A stretch of DNA of 64,000 nucleotides from Comamonadaceae bacterium G21597-S1 (GTDB taxonomy: Bacteria; Pseudomonadota; Gammaproteobacteria; Burkholderiales; Burkholderiaceae_C): NCBI GenBank assembly GCA_027214345.1, contig JAPWHR010000019.1:35101-99100 (forward strand). Reading direction: 5' to 3'. Position numbers and translations under genes: made by a program. Shown here piece by piece: positions 33,123-43,035 of the stretch (the stretch's first letter is position 1; the number at the start of each line of letters is the position of its first letter). The notes under the pieces are model-generated. The model ran no database searches. It saw nothing but the letters and a program-made list of their open reading frames with translations, and was not told where the DNA came from.

Positions 33123-35549
33123 ATGACACGCATCCTGAAACGAACGGCCCTGGGCCTGTTGCTGCTGGTCCTGCTGGCGGCTGCCGGCCTGGCCTGGTAT
33201 TTCCATGCCAGGCAGCCGCAACGCAGCGGCACGCTGGAACTGGCCGGGCTGCAGGCGCCGGTCAGCGTGCGTTACGACGAGCGCGGCGTGCCGCACATCC
33301 GGGCCGGCAACGACGCCGACCTGTACCGTGCACTCGGCTACGTGCACGCGCAGGACCGGCTGTTCCAGATGGAAGTGGCGCGGCGCCTGGCGCGTGGCGA
33401 ACTGGCCGAGATCCTGGGCCCCAAGCTGGTCGACACCGACCGCCTGTTCCGCACGCTGGGCATCCGGGCCCATGCCGATGCCTATGTGCAGCGCCTCGAC
33501 CAGTCCTCGCCCGCCTATCGCGCTCTCGTCGCCTACCTGGACGGTGTCAACCAGTTCCAGGCACGCAACCCGGCGCCGATCGAATTCGACGTGCTGGGCA
33601 TTCCCAAGCGCCCGTTCACACCGCAGGACACGATGTCGGTCGCCGGTTACCTGGCCTTCAGTTTCGCGTCGGCCTTCAAGACCGAGCCGGTCATGACGCA
33701 GATCCGCGACCAGTTGGGCGCCCGCTACCTGGAGGTGTTCGACCTGGACGGGTATCCCGGGGGTGTGGCGGTGCCCCGCGCGAGCGCGGCCTTGTCGGAC
33801 GCCGATTGGCAGGGGCTGGGCCGGATCACGGCGCAGGTCCGGCAGGTGCTCGATGCGGCCGTGGTGCCGCCGTTCGAGGGCAGCAACGCCTGGGCCATTG
33901 CCGGCAGCCGCACGGCCAGCGGCAAACCCATGCTCGCCGGCGATCCGCACATCGGCTTCTCCGCGCCGGCGGTCTGGTACGAAGCCCACCTCGAGTCGCC
34001 GGACTTCGAGTTGTACGGACACTTCCAGGTGCTCAATCCGATGGCGCTGCTCGGCCACAACAGCCGTTTCGGCTGGAGCATGACGATGTTCCAGAACGAC
34101 GACGTCGATATGGCAATCGAGAAACGCAACCCGGACAACCCGGACCAGGTCTGGCACCAGGGCGGCTGGGTCGACCTGCAGCGCCGCACCGAGACGATCG
34201 CGGTCAAGGGCGCGGAGCCGGTGACGCTGACGCTGCGGCGCTCGCCGCGCGGCCCCATCATCAACGATGCCTACCCGGACAACTACGGCACGACGCCGGT
34301 GGCGATGTGGTGGGCCTTCCTGGAGACGGAGAACCCGATCCTGGAGGCCTTCCACGAACTGAACCGGGCCGATACGCTGGCCAAGGCACGCCAGGCTGCC
34401 GGCAAGATCCATGCGCCGGGCCTGAACGTGGTGTGGGCCAACGCCGACGGTGACATTGCCTGGTGGGCGGCGGCCCGGCTGCCGATGCGGCCGCACGGCG
34501 TCAACCCGACCTACCTGCTCGACGTCGCCCGGGGCGAGGCCGACAAGCCCGGTTTCCATCCGTTCGCCGACAACCCGCACGAGGAAAACCCGGCGCGCGG
34601 TTACGTGGTGTCGGCCAACCACCAGCCGGCCGTGGCCAGCGGCATCGACATCCCCGGGTACTACCAGCCGCCGGACCGGGTCCGACGCCTGGTCACGCTG
34701 CTGCAGGATGCCCCCGGCAAGGCCGACGTGGCGCTCAACCAGGCCATGCAGCTCGACGTGCGCAACGCGTATGCCCAGCGCGTGCTGACGCCGCTGCTGC
34801 CGGTGCTGCGCGACGTCGTCACCGCCGCGGACGAACGCCAGCTGCTCGACCAGCTGGCCGCGTGGGATGGCAGCTACACCACCGACAAACGCGAACCCAC
34901 GCTGTTCGTGCAACTGCTGTACGAGATCGCGCATGCCGCGATGCACGACGAACTCGGCGCGGTGCAGTTCAAGAACCTGCTGGGCAGCCGATCGCTGGAT
35001 TTCGCGCTGCCACTGCTGGTGGCCGACCCCGACGCCCCCTGGTGGGACGACAGCACCACGGCCGGCACGGTCGAGACACGCGCGGACACGCTGCAAAAGG
35101 CCTGGCGCGCGGCCATGGCCCATCTGCGCACCACGCTGGGCAACAACGTCGACCAATGGACCTGGGGCCAGGCCCACACCCTGACGCACAACCACCCGCT
35201 GGGGCAGCAGAAGCCGCTCGACAAGCTGTTCAGCGTCGGGCCGTTCCCGGTACCGGGCGGACGCGAGCTGCCCAACGCACTGGGCACGTCCATCGGGCCG
35301 GCTCCGTGGGCCGTGACCTATGGCCCGTCGACGCGCCGCATCGTCGACTTCGCCGACGCATCCCGGGCGCTGGGCATCAATCCGGTCGGACAAAGCGGCG
35401 TGTTGTTCGACCGCCATTACCGCGACCAGGCTGCCACCTATGTGCAGGGCGGATATGTCCGCCAGTGGTTGTCCGAGGCCGACGTGGCGGCGCACACGCG
35501 CAGCACATTGACACTGGCGCCGGCAACCAGGGCGCGCAGCACGCCCTGA
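33123..35549 (+). CDS. Penicillin acylase family hydrolase
   Basis: An 808-residue Ntn-hydrolase precursor. A membrane anchor or signal sequence (LLLLVLLAAAGLAWYF, residues 12-27) is followed by the alpha part. The autocatalytic nucleophile is Ser254 in FEGSNAWAIAGSRT, the site where the proenzyme is cut and the beta chain begins. The Asn and the GDPHIGF loop of the family are downstream. The mature enzyme should cleave amide bonds of acyl compounds in the periplasm or at the outer face of the inner membrane. Relatives degrade penicillin G, aculeacin or N-acyl-homoserine lactones; the sequence does not tell which. It sits alone between ravA and the questin-oxidase-like gene. Confidence 0.9.
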   Translation: MTRILKRTALGLLLLVLLAAAGLAWYFHARQPQRSGTLELAGLQAPVSVRYDERGVPHIRAGNDADLYRALGYVHAQDRLFQMEVARRLARGELAEILGPKLVDTDRLFRTLGIRAHADAYVQRLDQSSPAYRALVAYLDGVNQFQARNPAPIEFDVLGIPKRPFTPQDTMSVAGYLAFSFASAFKTEPVMTQIRDQLGARYLEVFDLDGYPGGVAVPRASAALSDADWQGLGRITAQVRQVLDAAVVPPFEGSNAWAIAGSRTASGKPMLAGDPHIGFSAPAVWYEAHLESPDFELYGHFQVLNPMALLGHNSRFGWSMTMFQNDDVDMAIEKRNPDNPDQVWHQGGWVDLQRRTETIAVKGAEPVTLTLRRSPRGPIINDAYPDNYGTTPVAMWWAFLETENPILEAFHELNRADTLAKARQAAGKIHAPGLNVVWANADGDIAWWAAARLPMRPHGVNPTYLLDVARGEADKPGFHPFADNPHEENPARGYVVSANHQPAVASGIDIPGYYQPPDRVRRLVTLLQDAPGKADVALNQAMQLDVRNAYAQRVLTPLLPVLRDVVTAADERQLLDQLAAWDGSYTTDKREPTLFVQLLYEIAHAAMHDELGAVQFKNLLGSRSLDFALPLLVADPDAPWWDDSTTAGTVETRADTLQKAWRAAMAHLRTTLGNNVDQWTWGQAHTLTHNHPLGQQKPLDKLFSVGPFPVPGGRELPNALGTSIGPAPWAVTYGPSTRRIVDFADASRALGINPVGQSGVLFDRHYRDQAATYVQGGYVRQWLSEADVAAHTRSTLTLAPATRARSTP

Positions 35550-35577
35550 CGAGCGGCAATCGCCGCCGGGCCCCGTG

Positions 35578-36558
35578 TCAGGATGCGCGGGAGCGTCCCT
35601 CGCGTGTTGCCCGATAAGACGTTGCAACGGCGACATACCGCGCATCGTCGAAGGCTCGCGCCTGCTCCATGCCACTGAAGCTGATCTTGATGTCGTGTTC
35701 GTCCGAGTCGTGGCGCAACGGCGGCGCGGCAGGCCCCGACTGCGGCAGGCCGACGTCCGCGCATGCAGGTGCACCGATCGCCAGATAGGCGGTCGCCAAC
35801 GCAACCGTGCCGATGGCTGTGACCTGCGTGCCAGCATATGGCGCACACACACGCAGGGCGTGGCTGGCCGTGACCATGTGCAGCGCAAAGAAATCGTGGG
35901 TGGCGTGAAACACCTGCAGGCAGGCCTCGGAGATGTCACGCCACGGGTCCCGGTCCGGGGCGCGCGCAGGACACAGCGGCACCTGGGCCAGCACCCGCGC
36001 CACCCGCGTGCCGAAGCGGCCTTGCGCGTACGCGTCGTCGCGGTACATACGCCAGTGCGCCAGGTAGTCGGCACCACCCAGCCGGGATGGCGTGGTGCGC
36101 GCCCGCCGCTCCAGCGCGGCGTCGGCCCCAACCAGCGTCAGATACGCCAGGCCGGCGGCCACCTCGGATGGCAACGCGAATCGGACGCCGTAGGCCAGCC
36201 GGATCAGCGGATGGAATGCATCCTTGGCGCAGCCGCTGAGCAACGGGGGCAGGCACCGCGTGACCGTGTCCGGCCAGCCATCGCGCGCGATGTCCGCGTC
36301 AAACCGTGCCAGCAAGTCACGGTAGACGCTTGTGCGGGCTGGATGCGGTGAGTCGGCGGTGGCCGGCGATGGCTCCGGCGACACCAGTTTGCCGCCATAT
36401 TGCCGTTCGAAGCGGGCCAGGTCGTCCACCGGCATGCCCAGGCCCCACATCGCGAGCAGGGCCATGGGTCCGTGGTCGGAGTTGTCCTGGGGTGGATACA
36501 CCGGCGCATAACGGTCCCGGTGCTGCAGCAGCAGTCGTGTCAGTCGCTCGGGCACCAT
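35578..36558 (-). CDS. Questin-oxidase-like protein (DUF4243)
   Basis: A 326-residue protein resembling the questin oxidase / AflY family (DUF4243). Recognisable pieces are NSDHGPMALLAMWGLG near residue 25, FERQYGGKLV, a middle segment AFHPLIRLAYGVRF, and FHATHDFFALHMVTASHALR near residue 220. In fungi such proteins perform Baeyer-Villiger-type ring cleavage in polyketide pathways; bacterial homologues are uncharacterised. Several His (DHGP, HPLI, HATHDFFALHM) could bind a metal. The ATG at 36558 gives a good N-terminus. It converges with the acylase gene and precedes, in the transcription sense, no close partner. Confidence 0.75.
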   Translation of the reverse strand: MVPERLTRLLLQHRDRYAPVYPPQDNSDHGPMALLAMWGLGMPVDDLARFERQYGGKLVSPEPSPATADSPHPARTSVYRDLLARFDADIARDGWPDTVTRCLPPLLSGCAKDAFHPLIRLAYGVRFALPSEVAAGLAYLTLVGADAALERRARTTPSRLGGADYLAHWRMYRDDAYAQGRFGTRVARVLAQVPLCPARAPDRDPWRDISEACLQVFHATHDFFALHMVTASHALRVCAPYAGTQVTAIGTVALATAYLAIGAPACADVGLPQSGPAAPPLRHDSDEHDIKISFSGMEQARAFDDARYVAVATSYRATREGRSRAS

Positions 36559-36604
36559 GGTGCGGACATCGTAACGCGTGCGCCGCGCGATGGCCAGGCG
36601 ATGG

Positions 36605-38107
36605 TCACCGTGTGTCGCTGCGCAGGTCTCCGATCGCGCGATCCTGCGCGTCGTCGATCAGCCCCATGGTCTCGAATGCCAGCACCGCGGCGGCCGCCGC
36701 TTCGCCGCGCGCCTGCAACCACGCGCGCCGGTTCGCAATTGCGGTCCGCTGCGCGTCGATCAAGTCCAGCGAGCCAACCAGCCCCGCACGGTACAGCGAT
36801 TGCGCCTGCCGCTCGGCGGCCCGTGCCGCATCGGCGGCGCGTTCGCGCGCCGCCACACGCAGCGTCGCGCCCTGTTGAGCGGCCAGCGCCGACTCGACCT
36901 GCTGCAAGGCCAGCAACACGGTCTGGCGATAAACCTGCGCCGCACTGCGGGCACGGGCCCGGGCCGCATCCACATCGGCCTGCAGGGCACCGCCATCGAA
37001 CAGCGTCACATCCAGCGCGGCGGCCAGGGTCGCCGTCACCAGTTCCAGCAAGCCGCCACCGGTGGCGGCGCCGAACACCAGCCGACCCGGCAGGCGCAGG
37101 CGCGGCCGCAAGGCAGCCTCGGCCACACCCACGTCGGCCGCCGCGCCGACCAGCGCCTGCTCGGCGGCGCGCAGATCGGGGCGCAGGCGCAACAGATCGA
37201 GTGGTCGCGCCACCGGTTGCAAGCCCTGCAAGGCCGGGATGCCGGACAGCGCCCCAGCGGTCGTGCCCTGCGGACCGCGCGGGGTTTGCGCGGACGGCAG
37301 CGGCGACTCGCCCGCGAGCACCTGCAGCGCGGCCAGAGACTGGCGCTCCCGCACCGCTGCGGCCGCCCGCTCGGCCTCGGTCGCCGCCATCTCCGCCGTC
37401 GCGCGGTCGCGGTCCAGCACCGGCGCCAATCCGGCCTCGACACGGATCGTCGCCACGCGCAGCACCTCGCGCTGCAACTGCAGCACGTCGGTCAGCAACG
37501 CGGCATCCTGCGCGGCGACACGCCACTCCAGATACGCACGCGCCGCCAGTCCGGCGATCGACAAGCGGGCGGCCTGCAGCAGGTCCTGACTGCGCAGCAA
37601 TCCGGCCGCGGCCGATTGTTCGGCCTGGCGCAGACCGCCCCACAGGTCGGTGTCGACATCCAGCGTCAGCCCGGCGCCGGGCTGCAGGCGGCGCGCGCCG
37701 GCATCGGGCTGCAGCCGCAGCGTCGCGTCGGCCTGGGCACCGATCCGCACACCCCGCTGCGCACGTGCCGAGCGCAGCAGCGCGCGTGCCTGCGCCGTCT
37801 GCTCGCCGGCAATGGCGATCTCCGCATTGGCCTCCAACGCGCGCTCGACCCAGGACACCATCGCGGGATCGTCGAAACGACGCCACCAGCGCAGGTCGGC
37901 GGCCGAGGGCTGCGGCGCATCGGCGTCGGCGCTGAAGCGATGGTCGGCGTCGAGCGCCACCGCCGGCGCCGCTGCCGTCGGCGCCGCATCACCGTGGCGC
38001 GACCCGGTCTGCGCGCAACCGGCCAGCAGCAGCGCCGCCATCACGGCCGCCATCGCGCGTGCTGGCGGTTTGCGAACGGCGTCCGGTGGCGCTGCGGCAC
38101 CCGGCAT
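36605..38107 (-). CDS. RND efflux outer-membrane factor (NodT/OprM lipoprotein)
   Basis: A 500-residue TolC-family channel. The N-terminal AVMAALLLAGC is a lipobox, so Cys31 should be lipidated. The two long outer-membrane-efflux-protein repeats follow, with the typical WWRRFDDPAM, LDVDTDLWGGLRQ, LARPLDLLRLRPDLR-like (VARPLDLLRLRPDLRAAEQ) and SLYRAGLVGSLDLIDAQR segments. It forms a trimeric channel across the outer membrane that receives substrate from the RND pump. The ATG at 38107 overlaps the stop of the pump gene by one base (TGATG), so it is the third gene of the operon adaptor, pump, channel. The substrate is unknown. Confidence 0.9.
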   Translation of the reverse strand: MPGAAAPPDAVRKPPARAMAAVMAALLLAGCAQTGSRHGDAAPTAAAPAVALDADHRFSADADAPQPSAADLRWWRRFDDPAMVSWVERALEANAEIAIAGEQTAQARALLRSARAQRGVRIGAQADATLRLQPDAGARRLQPGAGLTLDVDTDLWGGLRQAEQSAAAGLLRSQDLLQAARLSIAGLAARAYLEWRVAAQDAALLTDVLQLQREVLRVATIRVEAGLAPVLDRDRATAEMAATEAERAAAAVRERQSLAALQVLAGESPLPSAQTPRGPQGTTAGALSGIPALQGLQPVARPLDLLRLRPDLRAAEQALVGAAADVGVAEAALRPRLRLPGRLVFGAATGGGLLELVTATLAAALDVTLFDGGALQADVDAARARARSAAQVYRQTVLLALQQVESALAAQQGATLRVAARERAADAARAAERQAQSLYRAGLVGSLDLIDAQRTAIANRRAWLQARGEAAAAAVLAFETMGLIDDAQDRAIGDLRSDTR

Positions 38108-41100
38108 CACACCGACTCCACCGCCCCGGCATCGGAGGCCGACTGCATCTCGCGTGCCAGCCGCTCGCCCTGGTGCGCGCGCGGCTGGGAGAACCGGGCC
38201 AGTCCCAGATACACCACGGGGGTCAGGAACAGCGTGAATACCGCCGCCAGCGACAGGCCACCGAAGATCACCCAGCCGATGGCCGCGCGCGACTCGGCGC
38301 CCGGCCCGCTGCCCAGCACCAGCGGCACGGCGCCGAGCACGGTCGACGCCATCGTCATCAGGATCGGCCGCAGGCGCAGGCTGGCGGCCTCCTGCGCGGC
38401 TTCGCGCACGCTGCGCCCGGCGTCGCGCAGCTGGCCGGCGAACTCGACCATCAGGATGCTGTTCTTGGCCATCACGCCCACCAGCAGCAACAGGCCGATC
38501 TGGGTGTAGATGTTGATCGAGGTTCCGGTCAGTGCCATCGCAAATACCGCCGCTGCGAGCCCGAACGGCACGCTGACCAGCACCACGGCGGCACTGGTGA
38601 CCCCTTCGAACTGCGCCACCAGCACCAGGAACACCACCAGCAGCGCGATGCCGAAGGTCACCATCACGTCGCGCCCGGTCTGCTCCAGCGTGGCGGCATC
38701 GCCGCGGAACAGCAGGCCCATGCCCGGCGGCAGTTCGCGCGCGGCCAGCGCGCGCAGGCCGTCCACCGCCTCGCGCAGCGGCACGCCCTCGGCGGTGACG
38801 CCGGACAGGCCCACCGAGCGCCGCTGGCCCAGGCGCTGCAGCTCCGACGGAATCGCGGTTTCCTCGAAATGCACGAACTGGGCCAGCGACACCAGTTGCC
38901 CGTTGCCGGCGCGCACCTGCAGGCCGAGCAGATCCTGCGGGTTGGTGGCCCCGCGTGCGCGGCTCTCGAGCATCACCGGCACGCTGCGGTCGTCGGCGGT
39001 CAGCTCGGCCACCTCGGTACCGTCGACCAGCGCCCGCAACACGGTGTCCAGGCCGTCGACCGGCACGCCGAGCTCGGCCGCGCGTTGCCGGTCGACCTGC
39101 AGCGTGAGTTGCGGCTGGGTGGCGGCATAGTTGACCCGCACGTCGCGCATGCTCGGCAACTCGCGTTCGATCGCCTCGGCGTACGTATACGCGGCCTCGG
39201 CGATGCGCGTGTAGTCGTCCCCGGTGATCGCCATCTGTACGCTGCCGTCGCCGCCGCTGTAGCCCAGGCTGGACCCGCTGCGGATGCGCACCCGCGCGCC
39301 GGGCAGGCCGTCGAGCGCGCGCTGCACCCGCGCCGACAGCGTGGCCTGCGAGACGGTGCGCCGGTCCCAGTCGACCAGCGGCGCGATGATGTAGCCGCGG
39401 TTCAGGTCGTAGAAGCCGGTGATGGTGTAGATGTTCTCGACCAGGCCCTCGTCCTGCAGCGGCGTGATCGCCGCCAGCGCCTGCTCTATCTGGCGGTCGC
39501 TGTAGGCCAGACCGACGCCGTCCGGCCCGTCGAGCCGGATCGACAACACGCCGCGGTCCTCGACCGGCGTGAGTTCCTGCGCCAGCTTCGGGTACAGCAT
39601 CGCCGCGCCCAGCGCCAGTGCCAGGCTCGCCGCAAATACCCACCAGGCGTGGCGCAGGCAGGCCCCCAGCATCCGGTCGTACAACGCGACGGCACGATCC
39701 CCCCCGGCCGAGAGATGGCGCCAGAGGAAACCCGGTTCAGAATCTTCCGGCAGCCGCGACGCGATCATCGGTCCGAGCGACAAGGCGACGAACGACGACA
39801 AGGCCACGGCAATGGCCATCACGAATCCGAACTCGGCGAACAACCTGCCGGCGGCCGACGGCAGAAAGGAAATCGGCACGAACACCGCCACCAGCGTCGA
39901 CGTGGTCGCCACGACGGCGAAAAACACCTCGCGTGTGCCAAGCACCGCCGCGGCGCGCGGCCCCAGGCCCTGGGCGCGCCGACGCTGGATGTTCTCGAGC
40001 ACGACGATGGCGTCGTCCACCACCAGGCCGGTGGCCAGCAGCAAGGCCAGCAAGGTCAGCAGGTTGACCGAGAAACCCAGTGCCCAGATCGCGGCCAGCG
40101 TGCCGATCAGCGCGATCGGTATCGCCACGGCCGGCACCAGCGTGGCGCGCCAGCTGCCCAGGAACAGGCCGACGACGCCGATCACGATCAGTGCCGCCGC
40201 GCCCAGGCTGAACACGACCTCGCTGATGGCGCCGCGGATGAAAACCGCGTCGTCGGAGACCACGGTCAGCTGCACCGCGTTGTTGCCCTGGTTGATACGC
40301 GCGACCGCGGCGCGCACGCCGTCCGAGATCGACACGCTGTTGGACTGCGCCTGTCGCACGATACCCAGGCTCACCACGTTGCGACCGTTGAGCCGCACGT
40401 AGGAGGTGGCGTCGGCCGGCGCGTAGAACACGTCGGCGACCTCGCCCAGCGCCAGTCCCGGGCGCACGCGCAAGGTCCGCATCTGCGCCGGCGTGGCCAC
40501 CGAGGCGTTGGCGCGCACCAGCAACTCCTGCTGCCGCGACTCCAGGCTGCCGGCCGGCACGTCGGCACGCGCGGTGCGCAACACCGCGGCAACGTCGTCG
40601 ACCGACAGGCCGTGGGCCGCGAGCCGCGTCGGCTCGATGCGCACCCGCATCACGCGTTTGCGGGAGCCGAACAGCGTCACGTCGGCCACGCCGGGTACCG
40701 AGACCAGTTCGGGTTCGATGCGATCCTCGACCACGCGCGACAAGGCGTCGATCGCCAGCGAGTCGCTGGACACCGCCAGCTGCAGCACCGGATCGGCGTC
40801 GGCGTCGGATTTCACGACCGTCAGGTTCTGCACGCCCGTGGGCAGGTCACGCTGTGCCCGCGCGATCGCGTCGCGTACGTCGTTCGCCGCCGTGACCAGG
40901 TCCACACCTGGATTGAATTCGATGATGACGCGCAGGTTGCCCTCTTCGCTGGCCGACCGCACCAGGTAGACACCCGGCACGCGAGCCGCCGCGGCCTCCA
41001 GCACCCGCGTGACTTCGGCGTCGAGCGTCTCGGGCGCGGCGCCCGGGTAGTCGGCCCGTACCGCAACAATGGGGCGGTCGATATTGGGCAGTTCGCGCAC

Positions 41101-41217
41101 CTCGACACCGAGCAGCGCGCTGACGCCGGCAATGACCAGCAGCAGATTGATGACGATCACCAGCCAGGGCCGGCGGATCGCCAGCGCCGGCAGGTCGTCG
41201 GCGTCGCGCGGATTCAT
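38107..41217 (-). CDS. RND multidrug efflux pump, HAE1 family
   Basis: A 1036-residue inner-membrane permease with the RND plan: a first transmembrane helix at residues 15-35 (PWLVIVINLLLVIAGVSAL), a large periplasmic loop, a helix bundle near 330-540, a second loop, and a bundle near 850-1020. VLAVGLVVDDAIV-type sequence (LLATGLVVDDAIVVLENI) marks the proton-relay Asp pair in TM4, and ELTPVEDRGVLSI begins the second loop, both typical of HAE1 pumps. GSGPGAESRAAIGWVIFGG matches the C-terminal conserved motif. The start overlaps the adaptor stop by ATGA. It should export hydrophobic compounds by proton antiport. No local regulator gene was found. Confidence 0.94.
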   Translation of the reverse strand: MNPRDADDLPALAIRRPWLVIVINLLLVIAGVSALLGVEVRELPNIDRPIVAVRADYPGAAPETLDAEVTRVLEAAAARVPGVYLVRSASEEGNLRVIIEFNPGVDLVTAANDVRDAIARAQRDLPTGVQNLTVVKSDADADPVLQLAVSSDSLAIDALSRVVEDRIEPELVSVPGVADVTLFGSRKRVMRVRIEPTRLAAHGLSVDDVAAVLRTARADVPAGSLESRQQELLVRANASVATPAQMRTLRVRPGLALGEVADVFYAPADATSYVRLNGRNVVSLGIVRQAQSNSVSISDGVRAAVARINQGNNAVQLTVVSDDAVFIRGAISEVVFSLGAAALIVIGVVGLFLGSWRATLVPAVAIPIALIGTLAAIWALGFSVNLLTLLALLLATGLVVDDAIVVLENIQRRRAQGLGPRAAAVLGTREVFFAVVATTSTLVAVFVPISFLPSAAGRLFAEFGFVMAIAVALSSFVALSLGPMIASRLPEDSEPGFLWRHLSAGGDRAVALYDRMLGACLRHAWWVFAASLALALGAAMLYPKLAQELTPVEDRGVLSIRLDGPDGVGLAYSDRQIEQALAAITPLQDEGLVENIYTITGFYDLNRGYIIAPLVDWDRRTVSQATLSARVQRALDGLPGARVRIRSGSSLGYSGGDGSVQMAITGDDYTRIAEAAYTYAEAIERELPSMRDVRVNYAATQPQLTLQVDRQRAAELGVPVDGLDTVLRALVDGTEVAELTADDRSVPVMLESRARGATNPQDLLGLQVRAGNGQLVSLAQFVHFEETAIPSELQRLGQRRSVGLSGVTAEGVPLREAVDGLRALAARELPPGMGLLFRGDAATLEQTGRDVMVTFGIALLVVFLVLVAQFEGVTSAAVVLVSVPFGLAAAVFAMALTGTSINIYTQIGLLLLVGVMAKNSILMVEFAGQLRDAGRSVREAAQEAASLRLRPILMTMASTVLGAVPLVLGSGPGAESRAAIGWVIFGGLSLAAVFTLFLTPVVYLGLARFSQPRAHQGERLAREMQSASDAGAVESV

Positions 41218-42332
41218 CGCGACGCGGCGGCGGCAGGTGCCGGCGCGGACGCAGCGACAGGGTTCACCGCGGCGACCGTGCGGCCCGCACGCAGGCGCTG
41301 CACCCCTTCGACGACGACGGGAGCTCCCGCCGGCAGCGGGCCCTCGAGCAGGATCTGTTCGTCGACCCGTCGCACGGAGCGCACCAGCACCTGCGCGGCG
41401 CGGCCATCGACCACCGTCCAGACATAGGCCCCGTCCCGGCCCCATTGCAGCGCCAGTTCCGGCACCGCCACATAACGCGCGCCGGCCAGGTCCAGTTGCA
41501 CCGTGAACGACATGCCCGGTCGCAACAGATCGTCGGGATTGGGTACACGGGCACGCAGGCGCAGATTGCGCGAATCGGCGTCGATGCGGCTGTCGATCTC
41601 GTCGATGCGGCCCGGAAAATCACGCCCGGCGAAGGCCGGGTTCGTCACGCGCACGGTCTGCCCGATCTTCAGGCGTGCGGCATAGACCTCGGGCAACACG
41701 AAGGCCACCTGCAGCGTGCGCCGGTCATCCAGCGTCGTGATGGCCGTGTCCGGGTCCACCCGGTCCCCCGTCTCGACGGCCGCGATACCGACGACCCCGG
41801 CGAAAGGCGCCAGCACGACCCGGTCGGCAAGATCCTCGCGCGCCTGGCGCAGCGCGATCCCGGCCAGTTCGACGCCGCTTTGCGCCTCGTCGATGACACT
41901 GCCCGGCACCGCGCCGGTGCCACGTGTGCTCTCGTAACGCGCCATCAGGCGACGGGCCGCCTCCAGCCGGGCCGCGGCCAGGTCGACCGCCAGCCGCTGG
42001 GCACGGTCCTGCAGGCGCAGCAGCACCTCGTCCTTGCGCACCCGCTGGCCGGCGCGGAAGCCGACCTGGACGACCTCGCCCGCCACCGCGGGATACACGG
42101 TGACCGAGCGCGCGGCCAGCCCGGAGCCCAGCACCTCCAGCCGCGCGGTGTCGAGTTTCTCGACGCTGGTGGCCAGCACGACGGGCACCGGCGGCGGGGC
42201 GCGGCGCGCGACCTCGTCGGTGGCGGTCGCCGGGGCCCGCGGCTGAGCGCGAGCCATCCAGCCGAGCAGGATGGCGCACGGAATCAGTACGACGAGAAAG
42301 AGGGCCAGGAATCGGCGCTGGGGTCTGGACAC
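41214..42332 (-). CDS. RND periplasmic adaptor (membrane fusion protein)
   Basis: A 372-residue membrane fusion protein. A GTG start at 42332 gives an N-terminal anchor (RFLALFLVVLIPCAILLGW). The lipoyl and hairpin parts follow (VYPAVAGEVVQVGFRAGQRV, then a coiled stretch with Ala/Arg/Glu, then VVLAPFAGVVGIAAVETGD), and a beta-barrel domain with PAFAGRDFPGRIDEIDSRID. It bridges pump and outer-membrane channel in the periplasm and is the first gene of the operon, overlapping the pump by four bases. The 259-bp gap upstream (42333-42591) must hold the promoter; I could not identify a sigma-70 pair or a regulator site in it. Confidence 0.9.
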   Translation of the reverse strand: MSRPQRRFLALFLVVLIPCAILLGWMARAQPRAPATATDEVARRAPPPVPVVLATSVEKLDTARLEVLGSGLAARSVTVYPAVAGEVVQVGFRAGQRVRKDEVLLRLQDRAQRLAVDLAAARLEAARRLMARYESTRGTGAVPGSVIDEAQSGVELAGIALRQAREDLADRVVLAPFAGVVGIAAVETGDRVDPDTAITTLDDRRTLQVAFVLPEVYAARLKIGQTVRVTNPAFAGRDFPGRIDEIDSRIDADSRNLRLRARVPNPDDLLRPGMSFTVQLDLAGARYVAVPELALQWGRDGAYVWTVVDGRAAQVLVRSVRRVDEQILLEGPLPAGAPVVVEGVQRLRAGRTVAAVNPVAASAPAPAAAASR

Positions 42333-42545
42333 GGAAGCAGGCAGTTGAGAGTCGGGTCAGAAGTGGGACGCGCGGGTCCGGCACAAGTTCCGCACCGGGA
42401 CCCGCAAGCGCAACGGGGCATCTGACAGGGCAAAACGCACACCATACACCAGCGCCGCCGCGCCGGCCCGGCCGCTGGACCATGCCGGGACCGGCGTATC
42501 CGCCCGGGCGAGCGGATCCGGTACGCCTTGACGGTCGATGCCGCA

Positions 42546-42567
42546 GCCGGCCGTCAGACAGGCCGGC
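42546..42567. other. Hairpin downstream of the universal stress protein gene
   Basis: A perfect 7-bp stem GCCGGCC/GGCCGGC with an 8-nt loop lies 24 bp past the stop of the stress protein gene. There is no T tract, so it is at best a weak terminator or mRNA 3'-end structure. Confidence 0.4.
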
Positions 42568-42591
42568 GCAATAGCGCGCGGCCCGACAGGC

Positions 42592-43035
42592 TCAGCGCAG
42601 CACGAGCACGGGAATGTGCGAATGCGTCAACACATGCTGGGTCTCGCTGCCCAGCAGTACCCGGGCCAGGCCGCGACGGCCATGGGAGGCCATCACGATC
42701 AGGTCGCAGTCCTGTTTCTTGGCGACCTCGATCACGGTATCGGCGATGAAGTTCGATTTTTCGGTCAGCGCCCGGGCGGTGACACCCGCCGCCTGCGCCG
42801 ACGCCTTCACGCCGTCGACGACAGCCTGCGAGATCTCGGCACGGTTTTTTTCCTGCGCGGCCTTTTCGGACGCGTCGCGCCGGATCTGACCGTCCCAGTG
42901 ATCGTCGATATGCAGTTGCGTCACCTTCAAGGCCACGAGTTCTGCGCCATGGACCTTGGCCAGGGCAATGGCGTGATCGACCGCCTTGCCGGACAACTCC
43001 GATCCGTCCGTGGCTACCAGTATGCGTTTGTACAT
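42592..43035 (-). CDS. Universal stress protein (UspA family)
   Basis: A 147-residue single UspA domain. ILVATDGSELSGKAVDHA is the N-terminal strand and loop, with the Asp that contacts nucleotide. The ATP-binding glycine motif is seen as VMASHGRRGLARVLLGSETQHVL (G-x2-G-x9-G-S pattern) near residue 115, so it probably binds ATP. It ends in the usual VLVLR strand. A GGAGA ribosome site precedes the ATG. It is a monocistronic cytosolic protein expected to aid survival under stress; no partner is adjacent. Confidence 0.92.
   Translation of the reverse strand: MYKRILVATDGSELSGKAVDHAIALAKVHGAELVALKVTQLHIDDHWDGQIRRDASEKAAQEKNRAEISQAVVDGVKASAQAAGVTARALTEKSNFIADTVIEVAKKQDCDLIVMASHGRRGLARVLLGSETQHVLTHSHIPVLVLR

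Noticed and set aside
36605..39643. A 1012-codon frame that would fuse part of the RND pump to the outer-membrane factor.
   Set aside because: The upstream part is an off-frame of the pump. The real start at 38107 has a lipobox and overlaps the pump stop.
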